Assembly: GCF_017591425.1 (NCBI RefSeq)
Contig: NW_024466607.1
Location: 9,370,501-9,434,500 of the forward strand
Direction: 5' to 3'
DNA: 64,000 nt
Source of the DNA: Ochotona curzoniae
Lineage: Eukaryota; Chordata; Mammalia; Lagomorpha; Ochotonidae
The position numbers and the translations under genes are program-made. Below are positions 45,001 through 57,000 of this stretch, in pieces. The notes beneath the pieces were generated by a model. The model was not told the origin of the DNA. It did not search any database and saw only the letters and a program-made list of their open reading frames with translations. Each line of letters begins with the position of its first letter. Positions within the stretch are counted from its first letter, which is position 1.

Positions 45001-48000
45001 CAGAGAAGAGTCAAGGAGGACAGGGAGCAGGGGAAAGACTTGCTGAGGCCTCATTTTCTGCCTGGTCCCCCCAGATCAACTGGGAGCAGCCTGCGGAGGC
45101 CATTCACAACTGGATCCGTGGCAATGATAAGGTGCCAGGAGCCTGGACGGAGGCCGGCGGACAGGTGTGTTCCTAGTGGCCACAGCTCAGTCCTGTAAAC
45201 CCACACATGTGTTCCCATGGTTGATAAATAGCCACTGCCCTAACATACAGGAGATCTGCCCTCTGCCCAAGAAATAGGCCCCTGCAGCAACTCAGGGTCC
45301 AGCAGTCTTGACTGTAAACTCTTCTGAGTTCCTGCCTCAGCTCTAACTTGGACCTGGCACCCCCAGGGTCGTACCTTGAACTTGTTTTTCTCATATCTGT
45401 GCACCTGGATCTGAGGTTGTGGCCAGTATGGAGGGTCCACTGGGCACATGAGACATGGAAACAGCCCTGCAAGGCCACCACGACCCCCAGGTGCCCCCTG
45501 TAAGCAGGGTCTTGTCTTAGGGGCCTCTTCGATTTGCTACCAGACAGTGGCTGTCCACAGCCCTTCCACCTCTTCCTGTTCTGTAGAATCCTGCCAGGAA
45601 GCAGAAACAGAGGGGGCCACCGACTTCATCAGCCCTGCTGTGTCCTCTCCTTATAAAACCATTGGGAGTTGACTGTGACCTCTAACAGGCATTAGCCTTC
45701 CTCCATTAATTATTAACCATTAACTGGAAACTTTGAGTTTAAATGCCTGCACGGGGGCAAAACTGTGCCCCGTGTGTGCCAGGGCCTCTTCTCACGCCAC
45801 ATCCTCTGATCTGTCCCCTCTACAGAAGCTGACATTTTTCAACTCAACACTGAATGTTCCAGGCTCCGTGCCGGAGGGAGAACCCCTGCCCATTCCAGGA
45901 GCGCGTCGGCCGGGGTTGGTCACCAAAGCGGGGCTCATCCTCTTTGGCAATGATGACAAAATGGTAAGGGCTCTGCTGTAGGTCCCTGGCTGCTCTGTGA
46001 GCTCGAGGCTGCCACCTTCCTGACCCTGGATTCAGGTCGCCAGAAAGACCTCAGGCTACTCCAGAAGGGCAGGCAAAAAAGGGGACAAAGGAGAACTAAC
46101 CCCTCCCAGGCTACCCCCTGACCACACAAGGCCAGCCCTGAGCACGCCTCTCTCCTTGGGAAGGCAGGTGCCTTGGTTTCCATGCCTGTGTACAAAGACA
46201 GACAGTATGCAACTGGGGCGATGCCTGCCACGCTTTGATCAGCCCTGCCAGTCAGAATTTCAGCATTTGTTTGTGGAACACCCTATGTCAGGCATTGGGT
46301 TTTTATTTATTTACTTTATTATCATGTACTTGAAAGGCAGAGAAAAAGAGAGAGACAGAGAGAGCGTATACTTCTGTCTACTGGTTCACTCCTTAAATGC
46401 CCACAGCAGCAGGAGTTGGGCCATGCCAAAGCCAAGCACCTGGAACTCCATCTGGGTCTCCCACTTGCATGGCAGGGGTCCAGGTCCATGAGCCATCATC
46501 CATGACCTCTGGAGGTTGCATTAACAGGAAGCTGGCCTACAAGTGGAGTAGCTGGGATACACGCAAGCACTCGGATACGGGATGCTGGTGTCCTAAGCGG
46601 TAACTCAACGTGGCATCCGCCCCACCAGGCACTGGTCTGAAACTATTTATACGCATTAAATGCAGTCTTCCTAGCAACCCTGTGAGCTGAGTATTAATAT
46701 TTTACCTGTGCTGCAGAGGAGATGTCATAGTGCAGTGCTTTAAATTACTTGCCCAGGTCCCCTAAGCTCAATGCTGGCAGAGCTGGGCTGGAGACCTCTC
46801 ATTTCTGACTCCAGGGCCTCTCTTGACCACACCAGCCACTGTTAACACTCTGACTTCTCACCTAAGACATGTTGGATAGGAAAAGGGGGATGGACGGGCA
46901 GGGCATCTCCCAGTACCCTATGGGGTTTCAATAGAAGCTATGGGTGTTGGGTTATCAACCATATTGGCGCACACAGGCCAGGTTGAGTGTAGAGTGGCTA
47001 TGTAAGGCACATTTGCTCATTCCTTGAGTCTGCCCTGCCATGCTGCCCACTGGGGCGTCTGAGGCTGCCTCTGATGGACAATGGCTGGGTATGTGAGGTG
47101 TTTGTGACAAACAAATGCAACAGTCTCCAACCCTTGGAGACAACCTTGGTGGAGACCCTCGGTTAGAGCATCATAGGAGCTTCCTGTTGGGTCCAGCTGG
47201 ATGCTAGCTTGCAGAAGGTTCCAGAATGTCTTCAAAAAAGTGAAGGGGGAACATATAGCCTGTGCCACCGCCAGAGAGTCCCCCTTAGCTGATAGAGATA
47301 TGATAAGCACTGAGTTCCCCAACTACACTTTCTTCTTTGACATTTTTCTTTTGCACCTAACAAAGCTGTTTGCTGAGCAGGCAGACCCCACACAACACAT
47401 GCTATTTATTCAGTTCAGTAAATCCAAGGTAGATAAACGTAAGGATATTCCAGACTCGCATTGTGATTCCTAAGGCCCTGTCCATAGAGCATGCTGGCCC
47501 CTTTTCCACTGTCTCCCCCTCCTCCGTATCCCAGACGCACCTCTGATGGTGTCCTCCACGTGTTTCTGGACATGGTCAGGTGGCTGGGCAATCAGCTTTC
47601 TTAATAGGTTTTCAAGAGAGTCGTGTTGGTCACTTTTTCCTGATGATCAGACCTGGTGTTTATAGTAGCAAAGTCATGGTGCTCGTGAGGAAGTGAGAAC
47701 TTTGCTGGCATGAGGGGATAACATGGGGCAGCCAGGCAGGACCTCAGCCCGTGGGATCCTCTGTGCCCCTAGAACAGCAGCCTCCTCGTTCTGACCCCAT
47801 CTCCTGGCTGACCCCTTGTGATGATAAGACATGGGTTGGAGAGCACACCTATGAACCATGATCCCTTTCCTCACCCTACCCTGACAGCTGCTTGTGAAGA
47901 ACATCCAGCTGGAAGATGGCAAGATGCTCCCAGCCTCCCACTTCTTCAAGGGGGCGGCCAGCAGTGCCCTGGAGCTGACGGAGGAAGAGCTGGCCATGGC

Positions 48001-51000
48001 CGAGGCCGTGCGGGTAAGGAACGGCGGTCGCATGGGCAGGTGATGCATTGCGCCATTATTTTTATGTGGATCCTAGTCCTGACCTGGGGCTTCCTGATGC
48101 CTGTGGGTCCCTCCTTTTGTTGCACATGGGGCCTTGAGGTAGGGACTCATGGAGGGGTTTATTGTGGACAGTGAGCAAATGGGACAGAAGACAGGGCCGC
48201 GGTCATGGTCCTAGGATGAGAACATGTGCACAGGTTCCATGCTCACGTAGACTTGTGTCCAGTCCAGCTTTGCCCCTCAATTCCCTGGGAGAAGTGAAGG
48301 TACTTCCACCCCTGATACTCAATCTAAGCCACCTCAAGATGGGTCGGGGGGCACATCCCAGAATTGGCTCCTGGCTATTCTGGCTTCCTCCACTGCTCTT
48401 CCTCCCTCTTCTGGGCAGTAGTGAGTGAATATTGAGCTCTTGCTGCCTGCTCTACCTAGCCAGCCAGCTGGGCACTGCTGCCTGTCAGAGGCACCAGGAC
48501 AGAGGGGCACAGAGCAGTAAGCACCCAACAAGGTCAATCCCAGGGTCCTGAGCCCATTGATGAGCTTGGTGTTCCCTCCCAGTGTCCCCCCTCTACCCAT
48601 CACACATACTCCCACAACAGGAGGGCGGATGGAAGCCTTGGCTAGCACATCTGGGCCCCTGTCCTGTCCACCCACATCTATCCCTGCTGTTTCGAGTCCT
48701 CACGGAGTACTTGCTTCACAGAGCACCTGGCAGCGGATCCTTCCCAATGTACCCGAGGTGGAGGACGCCACCGATTTCTTCAAGTCGGGAGCTGCATCGG
48801 TGGATGTTGTAAGGTCAGGCTGAGGGCGGAGGGCCCATGCCAGGTGGTCAGCCGCAGAGCTGGACCCAGCAGAGGGCAGGGAACATGCCCAGGGAATCTC
48901 TGCGCAGAGAGGTCCTGTGGCTGCAGGCCTCAGTGGGCACAGCTGAATCCCGGCAGGAGCTGGGTCATCCAGGAAGGGCTATCCACCCGCATGCTGCCCT
49001 CTCAATGCCAGGAGGGTCGAGAGCTGCCCAGCCGGTGCTACAGACCAAGCACCTGCCCATGCAGACTTCAGTGCGGCAGCTCAGGGCTTTGATGATAAGG
49101 GCTAGAAAGTGAGGCGGCCATGACAGCCAAACCAAGCACAAACTGCAGTCCTGCAGAGCCAAGGGCTAGGTCAATGGTGTTGGTTTAAACCACCCAGCAG
49201 AGACTGGTTCAAGGATATCCTGCATAGATCTCAGTTCCTCTCCCGTCTCATCCTTCCCTAAATGCCTCCACTCCCTGGGGGAAGAGAGGTTTGGCTGATC
49301 TGGATAGCACCTGGGCTCCCCTGAGTGTCTGTTGTGAGCTAGCCTAGCAAGTCCTCAACAATGACCAGAAAGTATCTGTTGCCATGGCGATGGCAGCATC
49401 CTCAGAGGCATCATGTCCATGGCTTCTATTGGTCCAAGAGAGTTGCAGGCTTAATTCGACATTAGGGGGTGAGGAAGGAGACTGCACTGTCTGACAGGCA
49501 CCTCCATGGCCAAGGCTGTGGGCACAGAAGGGGTGAGGCCCTGCAGCTGGATTTCTCTCTGCCGTGTATCCGACTGGGCTGAGTCAGATGATGTAAACTT
49601 GCAGGGTTCCACTCAGATGAGATAAATGCCTTGTTGAAGAGTGATGCTGAGGGAACAGGTGGCCGGGTCAAGCCAGGCCTGCACAGAGCTTGAGAGTTTG
49701 AGTTTGATGGATGAGTCTATCAGAGTTGTTTCTTTGGAGTTTCTCGCAGAGCAGGTCCACTTCCCGAGCTCTTGTTCTTCTGAGTAGGCCTACAGTTTCT
49801 CCTTCATTCTTGAGAACACACTCTCACAGATACACAATTTTGGGGACCCTTCTCTTCTTTCAGAACCTTGCATGGGACTTTTTAGAGGAAACCAGATTGT
49901 CTACCTTGCTGCAGGTTCCTGGAGTGTCGTGGGTCGTTTTTTCCTGCTAGTTTCCAAAATATTTTTTGTCTCACTAGATCAGCTGTAATGTTTGGGGGGT
50001 GTGGCTCTTTCTTTGTGTTGAGCCTGTTGGGAGTTCACAGCATATTCTGTGGGTTTCCTCCATTGAGGAAGATTTGGTGTATTCTTTCTCCAAATTCTTC
50101 TTTGGTCCATTTTTACATCCTCTCTGAAATCGCTAGCATGGGTCCACTGGTGCGTGCCCTAGTGCCCAGCAGGACCCTGGCCACTTTTCTCACTCTGTTT
50201 TTTCATTTCAAGCTTGCAGCTCCTCCCCCTTGCCTTTCTAGCTTCCAAGGACAAGTCCTTTACCTGATATGTGAGTTGGAAAGGTTTTCTCCCAATTTGT
50301 GCTTCCTCTGTTCGTTCAACGTGTTTCAAAGATTATCATTATTTTGTATAAACTATCATTATTAACCATCAGCAGCTGATCTCATTAGCTTATCCCAAAA
50401 TGGTAGAGGAGCTATTATTATTTGACACATGAAAGAGCTAGGTCTTAAAAACACTTAGCTATCTGCCTAAGGTCACATGTTAGTGCTAAGGTGAGAACTG
50501 GAGCTCAGGGCCTCCTGGGAACACTGCGTAGGCTCCTAACCCAGCTCCAGGCAGCTCCTGGCTACACTGGAGGGGTGTGTGTGTAGGGGGTGCAGCTAAA
50601 GTGGGGGTACTGTCCACCTCTTCCCGTACCCTCTCCCCAGCATGCTCTATTCTCCCCAACCCCAGGCTGGTGGAGGAGGTGAAGGAGCTGTGTGATGGCC
50701 TCGAGTTGGAGAATGAGGATGTGTACATGGCAACCACCTTCGGCGAGTTCGTCCAGCTGCTGGTGCGGAAGCTACGGGGGGAGGATGGCGAGGACGAGTG
50801 TGTCATCGACTACGTAAGTCCCACACGGCCCGCAGACCCCAGGCAGCTGCATGTGTGAGAGTGTGTGTGTGTGTGACATGGCTGGAGGCCAGCAGGTCCG
50901 GGATGCTACCCTGAGATTTCTGATGCCCAGCTAGCCTGCAGGTTCCCGGGATGGCTAATCCAGTCAGTACCAGTCATTGCTGTGTAAAGCCCAGGGTTAG

Positions 51001-54000
51001 GAGCAAAATCAGCACCCCGGGATGTGACATCAGGATGTGACAGCAGGAAGCTTTAGCTCCCAGTAAGGGAATCCAGTGGCCCCGCATGGTCAGCCTTTAG
51101 CAGTAGGAGTACAATGGCTCACTCCAAGACAACTTTCCCTAGAGCTCATGGCTGCGGGGCTAGCTGGCCGGGCTCCCACCTGCCTTAGGAGTGGACCCTC
51201 GCTGGCTGTTTTGGCTGGGGCACTGCAGCAAGGGGTGCTAAAGTGGTGGTCGGGATGCAGCGCAGGTGGCCTTAGGATCGTGCACTGCTGACCTGTGGGG
51301 AGGTGTCAGCAGTGGGAAGCTGCCTGGAGGCTGCTGCCCCAGGCACTGGATTCTGATCCCTGGGGAGGTGGGCTGGGCAGGGGGGCAGGTATGGTGAACC
51401 TGGTGGCTTGTGGGGGCCTCACCATCCCCAGGCATGGTACTTCCTCCAGGCTGAGGACCCACCATCACACTGGCCACATGTGGGAAGGTTGTGTGAAGGT
51501 TACCCAGGGAGGAGGCGACAGTGGGGCTGGGAGTCCCTCCCAACTCCCTGACCCAAGAACAGCTCCAGGAAGCCCTGGGGGTGTGCCCCCCACCCCAGGA
51601 GGTGCAAGCGCATAGTCCTGTGTCCATCTGTGTGTGTGTGTGTGTGCACGTGCGTGTGCCCCATCCCTACGAGGTAGTGCACTGGTCACAGATGCAGCCA
51701 CACCTCCCTCCCCAGGTAGAAACGACGGTGAAGAAGCTGACCGTGCGGATGCCCCACCAGCTCTTCATCGGGGGAGAGTTCGTGGACGCAGAGGGCAACA
51801 AGACCTACGACACCATCAACCCCACGGATGAGAGCGTGAGCGCATGCCCAGCCCTGCCACCTCCGCCACCTGCTCTTCTTCACTCCCCTCCCCGCCACAC
51901 AGCTGCCCCAGCCTCTGGGGTTCTGGCCCAGGGCCTCTGCTGGAGTGTGCATCTCAGAGCAGGACACACAAGGGCTGCAGATGGCTTTCAGGCAGGAGAA
52001 AGGAGGAGAGGGCAGGGGGACAAGCATACAGGGGACATGGGGAGGCAGATCCTGAACCTAGGTCAGAGATGGGGGAGAAAAGTCAGACTCCTCAGGGGAA
52101 GTGAGGCCATGGCCCCCGTTCCTTCCAAAATCTTCCAAATCTCCCTGGGGAACTGTTTCATGTCTGCCAACCCTGTGACCATGACCCTGGCCCCACCCCT
52201 AAGGAGCCATTATGCTCATGTCCAGGCACATCCATGCATATCTGAGAGTGGGCGCTGTGGCTGGTGCTGTCTAGGGCACATCTCACCACGTCCCGTGGGC
52301 CTGCGCACATCCCTGCCAAAGACAGGTGGTACCCTCCTAGCAGGTCGGCAGAGAGGCCATGAAGAAAGGCTGATTGACAAAGGCGTGCACCGGGCTGCCC
52401 GCAGGCCCTAGGGCCCCGGGAAGCTACAGATGTTCACGCAGCCATCTGCAAGCAGAGGCCTCATCCTCACACTCCAGACCCCTTGGCCACAATGGCAGGT
52501 GGCTATGGAGCCATCTGCACCATGAGGCTGTGGACACAGCCAGGCCAGCGGCGGGTCTGGACCCTGTGTTTGCCCTTCAGGAGGGACTGTGAGCAGCACT
52601 CACTCAGTTACTCGAGTTCCATTGCAAACCGATCCCCAGCCCTGTCATTGCTGCAGCCTCATTCTGCTGAGGGGGAGGGGGACACGGTGAGATGGTTGAA
52701 CTGGCAGAACTACAGCCAGTTCCTTCCCTAAAGTCCTCTTGCCTTCATCTCTGGGGTCCCCAGAGACCACACAGCCCCTCTAAGACTTGCCCATGTAGCC
52801 AGCAGTCGGCGCGGGGCCTCGGGGTGAGGTTGTGAAGGGAGAGGGGGCGTGGGTGCACAGACCAGGATGGGTGATCACAGCTCGCCTGCTGCTGCAGGTC
52901 ATCTGCCAGGTGTCCCTGGCCCAGCTCAGTGATGTCGATAAGGCCGTGGCAGCAGCGAAGGACGCTTTTGAAAACGGACTGTGGGGCAAGATCAGCGCTC
53001 GGGACCGGGGTCGGCTCCTGTACAGGTAAGAGCCCAACTTCCACCTGTCAGCCTGCACCCACCTGCAGCTGGGGGTGGGACAGAGCCTCTGGCAAAGCTG
53101 CTTTTCCCGGAGACCCTGCTGGAAGGAGTGGCCCCTGGGCAGATCCTGGGACTGAGGCCAGATGGGAAGGGGAGGTGATCCCAGCCCAGAACTCCCACAG
53201 CTCCTTAGCAGAGGGGCCTTGAGAAGTGGGGGCTATAGGAGTAGAGCCCTGGGGCTGGGACCGTCAGGTGCACTCAGCATTGCACAGCTTCCAGACTCCT
53301 TGGAGAACCCACGAGTCTCAGGAAGGTGCAGGCTTGTACCACAACCCCTTGAGCCCTGGGGGACCAGGCCCATCTGGCTGTGTTGCAAATGCACATGCCA
53401 GTAGTAGCTGGGGCTGGCCCTGATTGAGTGCCCGTGATGGGACAAAAGCAACATTTTGAGGTGTTATGCTGCCATCTGATGACTAGTGTTGTCATTACAT
53501 TTACCCCACCCATCTTGGGATCCCCTGATGTCTGTCATAAGGGTCCCTGCCCCTTGGAGGAAGCTCTCTTGTCCCTGGGAGCAGGGATGGGGCTAACCCA
53601 GCAGGTGATGGCACAGCCCCATGCCGCAGCCCCCTGGGGCCACCTGGAGCCATGTTCTGGGAATAGGAGTGATGACTTGGCCACATCATGCTCAGGTGAC
53701 ACTGCGAAGGGCAGGACTCGTGTAGGAAAAACAGAGAGGATAATGGAAAATGAGTCTAAGAGATATGCCAAGGTGGGCATCTGACCAGCAGTTAGCAGCC
53801 TGGCTAAGATGTCCACATCCCGCCAAGAGCACCTCTCGATTCTAGTCTCGTGCTAATGGCGTCGCCGGAGGCAGCAGTGAGTGGCTCCAGGAGCCGGATT
53901 CCTGCTACGCATGTGTTACACTTTGGTCTAGTTCTCAGGCCCCGACTCTGGCTCCAGCCACAGTAGGCATTTGAGAAGTGATCGTGGGGCTGGGCGCTCC

Positions 54001-57000
54001 CTCTCCAGATCTCGAGTTCAAGATGTTTTAGTACCAAAAACTAATACTGCTGGAATCCATGGATACTTTCTTCATGCTACAAAACTTGCATGAAGTTTTT
54101 GGAAGCTGCTGTGTGTGTGTGACCACAAAAGGTGTTCGTGCACAGGAAGCCAAACAGGGTGGTGCTGGGGCAGAGCGGCAGGGAAGCGGAGTCTCACCAC
54201 GGTAGGAGGGAATTGGGGGCTTCCCTGCCTCAGTTTCTCTGCTCAGCAGCACAGCAGGGTCCTTCCATGTCTGTGCACCCCCAAGGACAGTCCCAGCATG
54301 TGCCTGGGAGCAGCAAGCGGCAGGTGGCACCTGTACCCCAGGCTCTGCAGGCATGCAGAGCTGCCTGCCTCTCAGTGGCTACGTGTGCACTGAATTAGAC
54401 TATTCAAAACTCATCGGACATGCGCACAAGAACTTGAGGTTGGTGCCGGCAGACAGTGGAGCTGACGGGTCCTGTCTGCCTAATGGGGAGCCAGCTCATC
54501 TATCCCTGCTTCTGATGCAGTTGTCAGGGCTGGCCTCAAAGGTGTCTCCAACAGCGACACACACCTGCCCTGTTGACCCAGGCATTGGCACAAGCCTGAC
54601 TCTGCCTCTCATTTTGTACTTGCCAAGTTAACTTCATGGTTTCACTCAGCAGGCGTGAGCCTAGGGCTCCCCCATGTGGCCCCGGATGTGCTGGAGCTGG
54701 GAGTGCCAGATCCCACTCTCATCCTGTTGGAGAGCACATTGCCTTGGTGTGGCTCCCCACTCCACTTCCTGCTGATGCAAACCCACGAAGGCGGTGGGGC
54801 TGGCTGAAGGCATGGAGCCCCTGATACCTGCGTGGGAGATCGGTTCCAGCCCCAGCCATGGCAGGGATTTGGTTGGAGCTCTCCCTCTGCTTCTCAAATA
54901 AATAATTTCCTCCCCTAGCACAAGTGGGGGCCACCTCTATATCCCTGAGATGCCAGCCATGAAGTGTGTGCGCTGCCCCCCCCAGACTGAACTATTGGTT
55001 GAATGGACTCAGCCCCGGTGATCTCCTGGGCCCATGGTCATGCTGTGACCAGCAGCAACACGTGGGCACAGGCCTGGGCAGAACCATCTCTGAAACTGAA
55101 CCCACAGATGCTTTGGGAAGAATAAGAAAGAGACAGCAGGAGGAGGGACAGGGTGTGGGGCAATGTCCACACACCTACCCAGGGCAGTGGACACCCCTTA
55201 CTCACAGCCCTGGGTGGGCAGCCCTGGGGTAGAGGGCAGGCCCCCTGGCACACTTCAGCCCCTTCTGCCCCCTCCTCCTTCCCACCCCATCCAGGTTGGC
55301 CGACCTCATGGAGCAGCACCAGGAGGAGCTAGCCACCATCGAGGCCCTGGATGCTGGCGCTGTCTACACGCTGGCGCTCAAAACCCACGTGGGCATGTCC
55401 ATCCAGACCTTCCGCTACTTCGCAGGCTGGTGCGACAAGATCCAGGTGGGCATTGGCCGTGGTGTGCCCTGAGGCAGCACCTGCTCCTGAACTTGTAGCT
55501 TCACAGGATTGGGACGTGGGGGCGCAAACGGGGGGTTCCTGACTGGCTGCTATGCCAGGAGTCTCGCAGGGATAGCCAGCCAGGGAAGACCCTGCCCCCA
55601 GCCCCCCTGGCCTCGGCAGGACGGAGGTCCCTGCAGACTGCAGGCCTCACTCTGCTCCGTGCCAGGCCCCTTCTGTCTCCCAGATGCAGCTGGCACAGAG
55701 TCCTGGCTGTCTCTAGTTATATTCTGCCACTACTGGGAGAGTGTGGTCTGCTGGCTGAGGACTGCCATGGTTTTTGTCAGCCCACAGACCTTGCCCCCCT
55801 CCCCAAGTCATCATGACAGCAGATACGTGGCACCTCTGTAGGAATGAGAGCTCAGATTGTCCCTGACTCACTTCCTGCTGGCTCCCGTGTGTGTGTGTGT
55901 GTGTGGTCAGGACACCCCGCAAATGGCCTACCCTGTGCTTCTTCCAGGGCTCCACCATCCCCATCAACCACGCCAGACCCAACCGCAATTTGACCTTGAC
56001 CAGGAAGGAGCCTGTTGGGTGAGTCTCCTGCCCAGACCCCAGGGCTGGGTGACCTCTCCCCAGGACATTTCATTGTCCAGCTGGTCCAGTTGTTTGTGAA
56101 GTACTTGCTCTGGGCTGGGCACTGAGGGGCAACTGGAGAAGTTTCTTTAAGTCCCACAATCCTGCCCCATCAGTTGGGGTGAAGGATTGAACCTAAGAGC
56201 AGCCCAACCTGCAAACCGGCCAGCATGTGCCTCCTCTCGCCACCAGATGGCGCCAGTAGGCGGTCTGCCCCTTGACCCTGTGGAAGAGGTCTCTGTGAAC
56301 AGCCTCTTGCTGGGGCCTGGAGAGTGGGAGAGGAGGGGGCTGGCAGGAGCTGCCGTGCACGAGAGAAGCCGGGCCCTGGAAGAGAGGGGGCGCCGAGCCC
56401 GGCTTCTCTCGCACGGCAGGGTCTGCGGCATCGTCATTCCCTGGAACTACCCCCTGATGATGCTCTCCTGGAAGACGGCTGCCTGTCTGGCTGCAGGCAA
56501 CACGGTGGTGATCAAGCCAGCACAGGTGCGTGGAGGCAGCCCTGGTAGGACATATGGGCGTGAGGCAGCGGACACTGCGAGGGAGGAGCCTCGACCCACC
56601 CCGGCTGCTCAGAGCAGGTAGAGGTGCTGCCTGGAGCACAGGCTGATAGGGAAGCTGTTTTGTCTGCAAGGAAGATGGAGGCTGGACAACATAAGCTGGA
56701 GGCCTGGCCAGGTATTCCTGCTCCTTGAGAGCCTAGCCCCGTGCAGGAGAGGGTCTGGGTCTGGCTGAGGGGCCAGAGTCCTGTCACAAGGAGAGACTAG
56801 GGCACCCTGAGGTGGGCCGACCTCACTCCCACCTGGAGCTGCAGGTGGAAGCATTCTGGGCTGGCGCCCCCTTGTGGTTGGTTGCCGTAAGCACTGCTGA
56901 CCAAGGAGGATGGGCAGGACGCATGGACCCCACCTCCCCTAACCATCTCTCCTGTCCTTTCAGGTGACACCACTCACAGCCCTGAAGTTCGCAGAGCTGA

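Larger units (their letters stand above)
45964..47887. other. Intron 7 (1.9 kb)
   Basis: Contains a MIR split by a C-type SINE (46252-46850). 46860-47880 shows no recognisable feature. Confidence 0.6.
53026..55294. other. Intron 12 (2.3 kb)
   Basis: Contains a copy of the small inverted-repeat family (54019-54104) and a degraded sense SINE (54640-54910). The rest is unique. Confidence 0.6.
56019..56419. other. Intron 14 (0.4 kb)
   Basis: Carries a CTCF-like motif (56239-56258) and, at its 3' end, an inverted repeat whose right arm is the splice acceptor. Confidence 0.7.
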
